Origin: Thiopseudomonas sp.
Lineage (GTDB): Bacteria; Pseudomonadota; Gammaproteobacteria; Pseudomonadales; Pseudomonadaceae
DNA length: 64,000 nucleotides
Assembly (NCBI GenBank): GCA_023228985.1
Contig: JALOAC010000002.1
Coordinates: 1-64,000, forward strand
Direction of reading: 5' to 3'
In this document: positions 6,894 through 14,442 of the stretch, piece by piece
How the letters are laid out: every line of letters begins with the position of its first letter
Numbering within the stretch: the first letter of the stretch is position 1
Notes under the pieces: generated by a model
The model's input: the letters and a program-made list of their open reading frames with translations, nothing else
Told to the model about the DNA's origin: nothing
The model's database searches: none
Position numbers and translations under genes: made by a program

Positions 6894-8114
6894 ATGTCTG
6901 ATTATCAAGTATTAAGCAGTCACCAGGGTGTGCCTATTAAGCTTTGGACGCAGGGCGTGCCGGTACAAGCAGAAGCTAAGCAGCAATTGCTCAATACCGC
7001 ACGAATGCCGTTTATCTATAGTCATTTGGCGGTGATGCCGGATGTACATCTGGGTAAAGGCTCAACCATCGGCAGTGTCATTCCCACGCAGAAGGCTATT
7101 ATTCCAGCTGCCGTTGGCGTTGACTTGGGTTGCGGCATGATGGCGGTGCGTACTTCATTAATGGCAGAGGATTTGCCGGATAATCTGGCATCGATTCGTC
7201 GTGCTATCGAAAAGGCAGTGCCGCACGGGCGCAGCTTTGGTCGCGGTAAAAGAGACGTGGGTGCTTGGCATGAGCCGCCAAAGTCGGTGGATCAGGCATG
7301 GGCTAAGTTGTTACCTGGTTTTAAAAAAATTACCGCTAAGCATCCGCGCTTGGAAAAAACCAATAACCACCTGCATTTAGGCACTTTAGGCACAGGCAAC
7401 CATTTTGTTGAGCTGTGTTTGGATGAAACCAATCAAGTTTGGGTCATGTTGCATAGCGGCTCACGCGGTGTGGGCAATGCCATAGGTACAGGTTTTATTG
7501 AGTTGGCTAAGCAGGATATGCAGCGCCATCAAATGAATTTGCCCGATGAGGACTTGGCCTACTTGCAAGAAGGCAGTGCGTTCTTTGCTGACTATGTAGA
7601 AGCGGTCGATTGGGCGCAACACTATGCCAGAGTTAACCGTGAACTGATGATGGACCACACCTTGGCTGCCTTGGCACAAGAAATCGACACGCCCTTTACC
7701 AGCGTGCAAGAAGCGATTAACTGCCATCATAACTATGTGCAACAAGAGCAGCATTTTGGGCAGCAGCTGTGGATAACCCGTAAAGGTGCTGTGTCTGCTC
7801 GACGCGGTCAATTAGGGATTATTCCAGGTTCTATGGGAGCGAAAAGCTTTATTGTCCGGGGCTTGGGTAATGAGCAAAGCTTTAACTCTTGCAGTCATGG
7901 CGCTGGCAGAGTGATGAGTCGTAACCAAGCCAAGCGCACTTTTACGGTAAAGGATCACCAAAAGGCTACGGCTCATGTAGAATGTCGCAAGGACGCCGGT
8001 GTGCTAGATGAAACGCCCATGGCTTATAAAGATATCGATGCGGTTATGGCAGCACAACAAGATTTAGTGGAAATTGTGCATACCCTTCGCCAAGTAGTTT
8101 GTGTAAAAGGTTAA
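6894..8114 (+). CDS. rtcB: RNA 3'-phosphate ligase RtcB
   Basis: 406 residues, full-length for the short bacterial class. RtcB joins RNA 2',3'-cyclic or 3'-phosphate ends to 5'-OH ends with GTP and Mn2+. Metal and guanylylation motifs are visible: HLAVMPDVHLGKGSTIGSV, GVDLGCGMMAV (metal-binding Asp and Cys), LGTLGTGNHFVEL, VMLHSGSRGVG, then IPGSMGAKSFIVRG and the catalytic His in SCSHGAGR. No rtcA or RtcR activator is adjacent, unlike the enterobacterial operon, so repair rather than a regulated RtcAB system is implied. RBS GAGG lies 6 bp before ATG 6894. The next gene starts 6 bp downstream. Confidence 0.95.
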   Translation: MSDYQVLSSHQGVPIKLWTQGVPVQAEAKQQLLNTARMPFIYSHLAVMPDVHLGKGSTIGSVIPTQKAIIPAAVGVDLGCGMMAVRTSLMAEDLPDNLASIRRAIEKAVPHGRSFGRGKRDVGAWHEPPKSVDQAWAKLLPGFKKITAKHPRLEKTNNHLHLGTLGTGNHFVELCLDETNQVWVMLHSGSRGVGNAIGTGFIELAKQDMQRHQMNLPDEDLAYLQEGSAFFADYVEAVDWAQHYARVNRELMMDHTLAALAQEIDTPFTSVQEAINCHHNYVQQEQHFGQQLWITRKGAVSARRGQLGIIPGSMGAKSFIVRGLGNEQSFNSCSHGAGRVMSRNQAKRTFTVKDHQKATAHVECRKDAGVLDETPMAYKDIDAVMAAQQDLVEIVHTLRQVVCVKG

Positions 8115-8120
8115 TGCGTT

Positions 8121-9968
8121 ATGCCTAGGTTGCTCAGTGTTGGCAAAAGGATTGTATTGTTATCACTCATAACAATATTGCTTACGGGCGCCCTAGTTGG
8201 TTTGAGCGCCACTGCGCCCATGTATTATTCGATACGTTCGCATATAGAGCAGGTGAATCTGACCAACGCTGCTGCTCAGGCAGGCGCAATAGAAAACCAT
8301 TTTGCGCGTTACCATTCTTTGGCGGCACAATTCACTAGTCGTACAGAAATACGCAAACGTCTAGAAACCTATTTAGCTGGGCAGCTGTCTTTGGCACAGC
8401 TACAGGAATTTAGCCAACCACGTTTAGCCGAGCCAGCCAGCCATATTCCTGACTTGCGCGCTATGGTGCGTATAACGCCAGCGCAAGAAATCGTTGCTGC
8501 TGTGGGTGAGTTAGCTGAGCAGGTGCAGCAGCTGGATTTATCAGCGGTGTCACAACAAGTGGTTAGTCTAAGCGAGCCTGCCGTAGATTTAATTCGTGTG
8601 AGCGCAGAAATCCATAGTCCAGACGGCGTGTTGGTAGGCTTGGATATTTTATATTTTGATGCACAGAGCCTTGCGCCTTTGCTTAGCAAGTTCAGCACTT
8701 ATACAGAAACAGCACAGCTAAATTTGATTAGCCAAAACTCTTTGCTGTCTTTGGGTTACGACCCTGTCCAGCAAAGAGTGGTGCGTCAAGAATTAACACC
8801 CGTATTAAAGCGTGACTTGGCTGGGCTTAATTACACCAAAACCCAGCTGTTTGATTTTGTTGATGGGCAAGACTTTACCTTAATTTATGTGCCGCTAACC
8901 GAGATGGATTGCGGTTTACTCATCCGGATTCCACAGCGCATTTTTTACCAAGCGGCCTATCAGGATGTGCTCTGGGCATACCTGAGTATTTTTATTATGC
9001 TGGTCATTGGTGCGCTGATCAGTCACTACGCCGTAAGACCCTTGATTAACAAGCTAACCCGACAGGCTGCGGAAATTGAGCACCATGCGATTGAGTTACG
9101 CCTAGCAGCGAGCGTGTTTGAACAAACCCAGCAAGCTATCTTGATAACTGATCCCCAGCTTAATATTGTACGCACCAATCAGGGTGCTAAAAAAATCCTT
9201 CATACTGGTGATACGTCTTTTTGTGAGCGTAATTTAAAGGAATTTTTGCCGCCTGATATATGTGATAACAACCAGTTACTTACGCAGGACTTAAATACAC
9301 TATTAGATTCCAAGGGCAGCTGGCAGGGTGAAATTTGCTATAAAAAATCTGGGGTTGATGAGGGCGATATCACCGCAACCCTGCAGAACATTACTTCGGT
9401 TAAAAACGCTAACGCACAAATTAGTTATCTAATCCATATTTTTAGCGATATTACTGAGCGCAAAGCGGTACATAACAAAATAATTCATTTAGCCCATCAC
9501 GATGCGCTAACGGGGCTGCCGAACCGCAACGCGCTTATGAATCGTTTGTCTTATTGTGTTGATCACACAGATAGCTTTGCCGTGTTGTTTATTGATTTAG
9601 ACAAATTTAAACCGGTTAACGATAATTATGGCCACCAAGTTGGCGATCGTTTGCTCAGCGAGGTAGCACAAAGAATCCGTAGCGTAGTGCGTGCTAATGA
9701 TATTGTGGGGCGTTTAGGTGGTGACGAGTTTTTAATGGTTGTTGAATCAGCCCAGGATGTTTCGCAGATCAATGTCATTGCTGCAAAAATTATTCAGCAA
9801 GTCATTCAGCCCTTCCAGATTCAAGGGCACAGCCTGACAGTGGGCGTATCTATAGGTATCGCCCATTACCCTAAAGATGGCGACAACGCTGATCGTATTA
9901 TCCAAGCGGCTGATGCGGCTATGTATAAGGCCAAGCAAGGCGGTGGCAATCGCTTTGCCTACTGTTAA
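8121..9968 (+). CDS. Membrane diguanylate cyclase with periplasmic sensor and PAS domain
   Basis: 615 residues. One membrane helix near residues 12-33, a periplasmic sensor of about 250 residues, a second helix near 283-305, a PAS-like segment (about 330-445: AILITDPQLNIVRTN, SDITERK), and a GGDEF domain (about 455-615). The active site is intact: DALTGLPNRNAL, FIDLDKFKPVND and RLGGDEFLMVV. The product-inhibition I-site RxxD is present as RAND, five residues before GGDEF. There is no EAL domain, so the predicted activity is c-di-GMP synthesis from two GTP. The sensor ligand is unknown. It follows rtcB by 6 bp, probably in one transcript; a PilZ protein that could bind c-di-GMP is encoded about 3 kb downstream. 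Confidence 0.9.
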   Translation: MPRLLSVGKRIVLLSLITILLTGALVGLSATAPMYYSIRSHIEQVNLTNAAAQAGAIENHFARYHSLAAQFTSRTEIRKRLETYLAGQLSLAQLQEFSQPRLAEPASHIPDLRAMVRITPAQEIVAAVGELAEQVQQLDLSAVSQQVVSLSEPAVDLIRVSAEIHSPDGVLVGLDILYFDAQSLAPLLSKFSTYTETAQLNLISQNSLLSLGYDPVQQRVVRQELTPVLKRDLAGLNYTKTQLFDFVDGQDFTLIYVPLTEMDCGLLIRIPQRIFYQAAYQDVLWAYLSIFIMLVIGALISHYAVRPLINKLTRQAAEIEHHAIELRLAASVFEQTQQAILITDPQLNIVRTNQGAKKILHTGDTSFCERNLKEFLPPDICDNNQLLTQDLNTLLDSKGSWQGEICYKKSGVDEGDITATLQNITSVKNANAQISYLIHIFSDITERKAVHNKIIHLAHHDALTGLPNRNALMNRLSYCVDHTDSFAVLFIDLDKFKPVNDNYGHQVGDRLLSEVAQRIRSVVRANDIVGRLGGDEFLMVVESAQDVSQINVIAAKIIQQVIQPFQIQGHSLTVGVSIGIAHYPKDGDNADRIIQAADAAMYKAKQGGGNRFAYC

Positions 9969-10008
9969 GCGGCACTTGCCTAATCACTCAATCTGATAGA
10001 GAAAACAC

Positions 10009-10848
10009 TTGTTAAGTTATCGTCATTCATTTCACGCCGGCAATTTTGCGGACGTGCTTAAACACATTGTGCTGCTGGAAATGCTGCAGCATATGATTAA
10101 AAAAGATAAGGGTTTTAGCTATGTGGATACCCACAGCGGCGCTGGGCTTTATCATTTACAGTCAGCCCATGCCGATAAACTGCAAGAGTATCGTCAGGGT
10201 GTCGCCAAACTAACGGATTTAAACTGGCCTGAATTGGCCCTGTATCAACAGACGATAGCCGCTTTTAATAGTAAGTCAGCCAAACTGGGTTTTTATCCGG
10301 GGTCACCGCTGATTGCCGCGCATTTTTTACGCAGCCAAGATCATGCATGGCTGTATGAGTTGCATCCCGAAGATTACAAACGGCTGGAAAAAAACACCCA
10401 AGACTACAGTAAATTCAAAGTCTTTAAAGAAGATGGTTTAAGCGGCTTATTAGGCCGGTTACCGCCACCCTCGCGACGGGCTCTGGTACTCATTGACCCG
10501 TCTTATGAAATAAAATCCGACTACGATGAAGTGTTTAAAACGGTAGCCAGTGCTTATAAAAAATTCGCTACGGGCAGTTACGCCATTTGGTATCCCGTGG
10601 TTGAGCGCAGCCGAATTAAACGCATGCACCAGCAGTTTATCAAAAGTGGCATTAAGGATATTCAGGTATTTGAGCTGGGTTTGACTGCCGATGCGCAAGG
10701 TCAAGGCATGACGGCTTCTGGCATGCTGGTCATCAATCCGCCTTGGCAGCTTATGGCCAACATGCAGGCACTCTTGCCAAAACTGATTAAGGTGCTGGAT
10801 GAAACGGGACAGGCTTTTTACCGCTGCGAGCAGTTAGTGCCGCAGTAG
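10009..10848 (+). CDS. rlmJ: 23S rRNA (adenine2030-N6)-methyltransferase RlmJ
   Basis: 279 residues from a TTG start at 10009, which matches the invariant family N-terminus LSYRHSFHAGNFADVLKH. RlmJ makes m6A2030 in 23S rRNA. Visible motifs: YVDTHSGAGLYHL (SAM-binding motif I), YPGSPLIAAHFLR, ELHPEDYK, and the N6-methyltransferase catalytic motif IDPSYE at about residue 163. The length equals the E. coli enzyme. No stronger start codon is present upstream. It probably ends the rtcB transcript or is transcribed alone. Confidence 0.93.
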   Translation: MLSYRHSFHAGNFADVLKHIVLLEMLQHMIKKDKGFSYVDTHSGAGLYHLQSAHADKLQEYRQGVAKLTDLNWPELALYQQTIAAFNSKSAKLGFYPGSPLIAAHFLRSQDHAWLYELHPEDYKRLEKNTQDYSKFKVFKEDGLSGLLGRLPPPSRRALVLIDPSYEIKSDYDEVFKTVASAYKKFATGSYAIWYPVVERSRIKRMHQQFIKSGIKDIQVFELGLTADAQGQGMTASGMLVINPPWQLMANMQALLPKLIKVLDETGQAFYRCEQLVPQ

Positions 10849-10950
10849 AGAATAAAGTAAAAGCGGGCCAGTTATGCGATGTCTATCCTAGTCCTAGCGG
10901 CGCAGGCAAAGATTCAGCGCTTTCTTAGATAACATGCGGGTGTATGCAAC

Positions 10951-11166
10951 ATGAGTAACGAACAAACCAATAACCCCTTGCACGGCGTTACGCTTGAGCA
11001 GATAGTGACAAGTCTGCAAGAACATTATGGCTGGGATGGATTGGCGCAACGAATCAATGTGAACTGCTTTAAAAATGAGCAGTCAATCAAGTCATCATTG
11101 AAGTTTTTACGCAAAACCCAATGGGCCAGAGATAAGGTTGAAAACCTGTACGTAGCGACGTTTTAA
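10951..11166 (+). CDS. VF530/DUF2132 family DNA-binding protein
   Basis: 71 residues. The sequence [20 protein letters not shown] at the N-terminus, then [16 protein letters not shown] and [16 protein letters not shown], is the VF530 double-wing fold seen in many proteobacteria. Family members are small and proposed to bind nucleic acids; their role is unproven. A monocistronic unit between rlmJ and the cold-shock gene. Confidence 0.85.
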   Translation: MSNEQTNNPLHGVTLEQIVTSLQEHYGWDGLAQRINVNCFKNEQSIKSSLKFLRKTQWARDKVENLYVATF

Positions 11167-11572
11167 AAAAATTAGACTGGGCTGGGCACATATTGGACGT
11201 CAGTAACAATAAAAGTGGTTAAAAAGATCACGCTTAAACTGAGACTACAAATTCACCGCCACGCACACCACAGCAGGCGATGCGGCAATTTTATCCTGTG
11301 CTTGTGGATACAGGCTAGATAGAAAAGAGTTAGATTTGTTAATCCATATGTTCATTAATGTCATCTATTGGCGCATACTATACAATCGTGATATTCGGAG
11401 TAGCACGTGTTGCCGTTAACAAGCTGTAACCGTCTGCATTTTGGTGCTGGCACACAAGTCTTGTTCGGCTGTGCAGGACGCTATGCGTTCTAATCTGAAT
11501 CACTGCTTTATATACGAACTGGTGAATTCGCATATAATTATATTTCTCACCAATAATTACGAGTAAAGTAAA
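11167..11572 (+). promoter_or_regulatory. Promoter and long 5' leader of the cold-shock gene
   Basis: This gap of about 400 bp has no credible gene. TATACAAT around 11380 is a likely -10, which would give a leader of roughly 180 nt ending in an AT-rich stretch before the start at 11573, as is usual for cold-inducible csp mRNAs. The 11-mer GGCGCATACTA at 11370-11380 is repeated at 11812-11822, just upstream of the next small gene. The two copies may be similar promoter elements. Confidence 0.45.
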
Positions 11573-11779
11573 ATGGCTAAAGGTACTGTAAAGTGGTTCA
11601 ATGCTGACAAAGGTTTCGGCTTCATTACACCTGACGACGGTGGTAAAGATTTGTTTGTGCACCACTCTGAAATTCAGGCAGGTGGTGGATACGCAACTTT
11701 AAATGACGGCCAAGCGGTCGAATACGAAGTTGGTCAAGGTCAAAAAGGTCCTTGCGCAAATAAAGTTGTTGCTATCTAA
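11573..11779 (+). CDS. Cold-shock domain protein (CspA family)
   Basis: 68 residues, a single five-stranded OB-fold cold-shock domain. RNP1 (KGFGFITP) and RNP2 (DLFVHHSEI) are intact, preceded by [12 protein letters not shown]. Csp proteins bind single-stranded RNA/DNA and melt mRNA structure. The gene is preceded by a long leader and followed by TGTTGCTA/TAGCAACA (11767-11788), a hairpin across the stop codon, and by GCAACC (11800-11805) paired with GGTTGC (11844-11849) followed by a T-rich stretch that may terminate transcription. Whether this copy is cold-inducible or constitutive cannot be told. Confidence 0.95.
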   Translation: MAKGTVKWFNADKGFGFITPDDGGKDLFVHHSEIQAGGGYATLNDGQAVEYEVGQGQKGPCANKVVAI

Positions 11780-11893
11780 GTAGCAACACAAATTAAAGGG
11801 CAACCCTAATCGGCGCATACTAAATACGGTAAGCGTCTGTTTTGGTTGCTTTTTATTTTTTAAGCTTTACACAATCAACAAAGGAAGTTGAAT

Positions 11894-12056
11894 GTGAACG
11901 ATTCGGCTGAAGCTCAAGCAAAAATTAAACAAGCAGATAAAAAGTTACGCTGCGCTTGAACCGACTATCGTTAAAGTGCGGACAGAAGACGATAAAAGAA
12001 CAGTCGTACAGAGTTTCAGCCTCAGCAAGGACCGCCGCTTACGCAGACAGAAATAA
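11894..12056 (+). pseudogene. Frameshifted 53-residue protein gene behind the cold-shock gene
   Basis: GTG 11894 has AAGGAAG six bases upstream and encodes VNDSAEAQAKIKQADKK before hitting TGA. If one A is removed from the AAAAA run at about 11939-11943, the frame continues through SYAALEPTIVKVRTEDD and QSFSLSKDRRLRRQK to TAA at 12056, 53 residues in all. The second half is clearly protein-like (basic tail, regular codon use), so a one-base slip has broken a small basic protein, or the base is a sequencing error, or the site slips during translation. I do not recognise the family. Confidence 0.5.
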
Positions 12057-12248
12057 TCTTCAACCCCATAAATGATTGCTTTCACACGACTTGCCTAGTT
12101 TGGCGCAAGGGTATGGTTTGACCGCGAAGTGATGCAAAACGAATTCAAAGATGCAGTAAATTGAGCATGCTATGCTAGTGTGTATAGGCGTAGCTACTAA
12201 ACTAGCTTCGCGTATCTTCTCTAGACAACCCAGTTTTAGGAGTTAATC
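12057..12248 (+). promoter_or_regulatory. Non-coding gap and promoter region before the EF-hand gene
   Basis: No ORF is supported. A -10-like TATGCT lies near 12171, and TTAGGAG, a good Shine-Dalgarno, at 12236-12242 precedes the ATG at 12249. Confidence 0.35.
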
Positions 12249-12842
12249 ATGAAGAAGCTAAAAACATTAGCTATGTCTGCTTTGGTTAGTACATTGGCAT
12301 TTTTCGCTGGTTACGCGTTGGCAGCTGAGCAAGAGCCAGCCACAGAGCAGGCCCAAACCCAGCAGCAAGAGCAAATCTACGGCAGTCAGCTTATGACGCC
12401 TCAGGAGCGTGCCGAGCAACGTGCTAAAATGCGTGCTGCGAAAACGGCTGAAGAGCAGGAACAAATTCGCAGGGAGCATCACGAGCGTATGGTAATTCGT
12501 GCCAAGGAGCGTGGAGTGACGCTGCCGGATGAACCTCTTACTAGAGGTGGCGGCATGGGTGCCGGTGGACGTGGTATGGGCATGGGTGGTGGTAATGCCA
12601 GACAGAATGCCATGCCTTCATTTTCTGACTTCGATCTTAATAATGACGGCAAGATCACCGAGGAGGAATTTATTGAGGCACGTACCGCCAGAATTAGCGA
12701 TCGCGCTCAGCAAGGCTATCAAATGCGAGGGCTTACTGATGCTGCATCGTTCACTGATATAGACACTAACGGTGATGGCTCAATATCTCCAGAGGAGTTC
12801 TCAGCCTATCAGTCTATGCATCGTCAGCAAATGGGGCGGTAA
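12249..12842 (+). CDS. Exported EF-hand calcium-binding protein
   Basis: 197 residues: signal peptide to about residue 25 (ALAAEQ), a charged helical region (TPQERAEQRAKMRAAKTAEE), a short Gly/Met-rich linker (GGGMGAGGRGMGMGGG), and two EF-hand loops, DLNNDGKITEEE at about 134 and DTNGDGSISPEE at about 174, each with Asp/Asn ligands at positions 1, 3, 5 and Glu at 12. It should bind Ca2+ in the periplasm. The charged helix plus URGVTLPDE-like spacer (here ERGVTLPDE) occurs in several small envelope stress proteins, but no precise function can be assigned. Confidence 0.8.
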   Translation: MKKLKTLAMSALVSTLAFFAGYALAAEQEPATEQAQTQQQEQIYGSQLMTPQERAEQRAKMRAAKTAEEQEQIRREHHERMVIRAKERGVTLPDEPLTRGGGMGAGGRGMGMGGGNARQNAMPSFSDFDLNNDGKITEEEFIEARTARISDRAQQGYQMRGLTDAASFTDIDTNGDGSISPEEFSAYQSMHRQQMGR

Positions 12843-12851
12843 CTAGTCAGT

Positions 12852-12884
12852 ACTTAGGGGGCGTTATTTTATTGCTCCCTAAGT
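12852..12884 (+). terminator. Hairpin after the EF-hand gene
   Basis: ACTTAGGGGGC (12852-12862) pairs with GCTCCCTAAGT (12874-12884) with one mismatch, 9 bp after the stop codon. No U-run follows, so terminator strength is uncertain. Confidence 0.5.
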
Positions 12885-13054
12885 AAACAATACTTTATGC
12901 ATGATTATCTGGTCTGCAGAGTAGCTCCAGAAAGCCAACAAGCATCAAATATACTGCCCAGCGTGGTTTAAGACTAATTCTAATCTGTACTTGAACAAAT
13001 TGTTTGAGCTGCATAAAGTGGACATATAGACGCACACGCCATAAGGACACCATC

Positions 13055-13327
13055 ATGCATGTTCATTTACGCCAACATATCCGTACTTGCCTTAACTGCA
13101 AGATAAAAATTTCGCATCCCAGCATGGAAGATATCTATGCCACTACCGAAGATCTGTCTGATACGGGTGTGTTTATTGCGCATCCAGATATGGCTAAGCT
13201 GGCCGTTGGTGATGTGGTGTTTGGTCAAGTTCAAGGCTTGAGTGATAATGACGATGCGCCAGTACTGATGATGGAAGTAGTACGCATTAGCAGCAAGGGT
13301 GCTGGTTTACGTTTCATTCAAGAATAG
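13055..13327 (+). CDS. PilZ-domain protein
   Basis: 90 residues from ATG 13055 with AAGGA upstream; an ORF opening at 13004 was rejected because it has no ribosome-binding site. The c-di-GMP-binding PilZ signature is present as RQHIR (RxxxR) at residues 6-10 and DLSDTG (DxSxxG) at about 35-40, followed by beta strands typical of the barrel (VGDVVFGQVQGL, SSKGAGLRFIQ). It may be an effector for the diguanylate cyclase encoded at 8121. It ends 3 bp from the convergent yhhJ stop. Confidence 0.8.
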   Translation: MHVHLRQHIRTCLNCKIKISHPSMEDIYATTEDLSDTGVFIAHPDMAKLAVGDVVFGQVQGLSDNDDAPVLMMEVVRISSKGAGLRFIQE

Positions 13328-13329
13328 CT

Positions 13330-14439
13330 TTAAGACGCCAAGCTGGTGCGAAAGCGCGCCAGTGCAGTGACAAAGAAAACCCCACCAATAGCGCCTAGTG
13401 CCAGCATATCCGGCCACACCAGCGCGATACCAGCATCTCTAAATAAAACCGCCGTTGCCAAGCTGACAAAATGTGTCGTTGGTGCAAACTGCATCGCCCA
13501 TTGCAGCCAGACCGGCATGCTGTCTAGTGGCGTAGTTCCACCCGATAGCATCAGCATGGTCATCACCACTGGAATAGTCAGCAAGCCAAACTGCGGAATC
13601 GAGCGTGCCAATGTGGTTAGAAAGACGGCTACTGCAGTACAGGCAAACAAGTAGAGTGCAGTAATCAGTAAAAACAAACCCATCGAGCCGACCAAAGGCA
13701 CGCCCAGCGCTTTTTTTACGATCAACTCCAATGACAGCCAAGTACAAAACACCACGACCACGATATTAATCCAGACTTTGCTCAGCATGATTTCCAGAGC
13801 CGTCAGCGGCAACACTAACAAATGCTCCAGCGTGCCATGCTCACGCTCACGTAACAGTGCCGTGCCGGTGAGCAAAATAGCGAGAATCGTCACGTTATTG
13901 ATAATTTGGATAATGGCTAAAAACCAACCACTTTGTAGGTTGCTATTAAACAACGCCCTAGTGGTTAGTTTTACGGCAGTGTCGATGTTTTGGCCTGATA
14001 AGGCGTGCAGTTCCTGCTGAAAAATCCGCTGCATATAGCCTGCTCCCATAAAGGCTTGGCTCATGGCGGTTGCATCAACGTTTATCTGTAATTCAGGTTG
14101 CTTGCCTGCGAGTAAGTCGGCTTGAAAATTCAGCGGTACATTCACCACAAAGGTAAACCGACCACTATCTAACACCGCATCCATGTCATCGTAGGCTAAG
14201 GATACTGGGGTTTGAAATTCGGGCGGTCGCAAGACTTCTGCGAGTTGGCGTGACAAACGGCTGTTGTCCTCATCCACCATTGCCACGCTGGCATTATGCA
14301 CACCAACGGCTGAGCCAGATGCAGGCATGTAAATTGCTGCACTAAAGGCATACAGCATAAACAGCAACAGCACGCTGTCGTGCCTTAAGCTAATTAACTC
14401 TTTGATACCTAGGTGGAAAATATGCTTTAGCTTGTACAT
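13330..14439 (-). CDS. yhhJ: ABC-2 type export permease (YhhJ family)
   Basis: 369 residues with one N-terminal membrane helix, a soluble periplasmic region (about 50-170: VAMVDEDNSRLSRQLAEVL) and five C-terminal helices, the ABC-2 permease layout. TALLREREHGTLEHLLVLPL is the diagnostic loop motif of drug/polysaccharide ABC-2 exporters. It is the last gene of a three-gene operon, 3 bp after rbbA, and would form the second half of a channel with the permease domain of RbbA. Confidence 0.88.
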   Translation of the reverse strand: MYKLKHIFHLGIKELISLRHDSVLLLFMLYAFSAAIYMPASGSAVGVHNASVAMVDEDNSRLSRQLAEVLRPPEFQTPVSLAYDDMDAVLDSGRFTFVVNVPLNFQADLLAGKQPELQINVDATAMSQAFMGAGYMQRIFQQELHALSGQNIDTAVKLTTRALFNSNLQSGWFLAIIQIINNVTILAILLTGTALLREREHGTLEHLLVLPLTALEIMLSKVWINIVVVVFCTWLSLELIVKKALGVPLVGSMGLFLLITALYLFACTAVAVFLTTLARSIPQFGLLTIPVVMTMLMLSGGTTPLDSMPVWLQWAMQFAPTTHFVSLATAVLFRDAGIALVWPDMLALGAIGGVFFVTALARFRTSLAS

Positions 14440-14442
14440 ATT

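Noticed and set aside
11378..11665. 95-residue ORF opposite the csp leader
   Set aside because: It overlaps the csp start and has no family features.
13439..13747. 102-residue ORF within the yhhJ gene
   Set aside because: Alternate frame of a well-supported permease.
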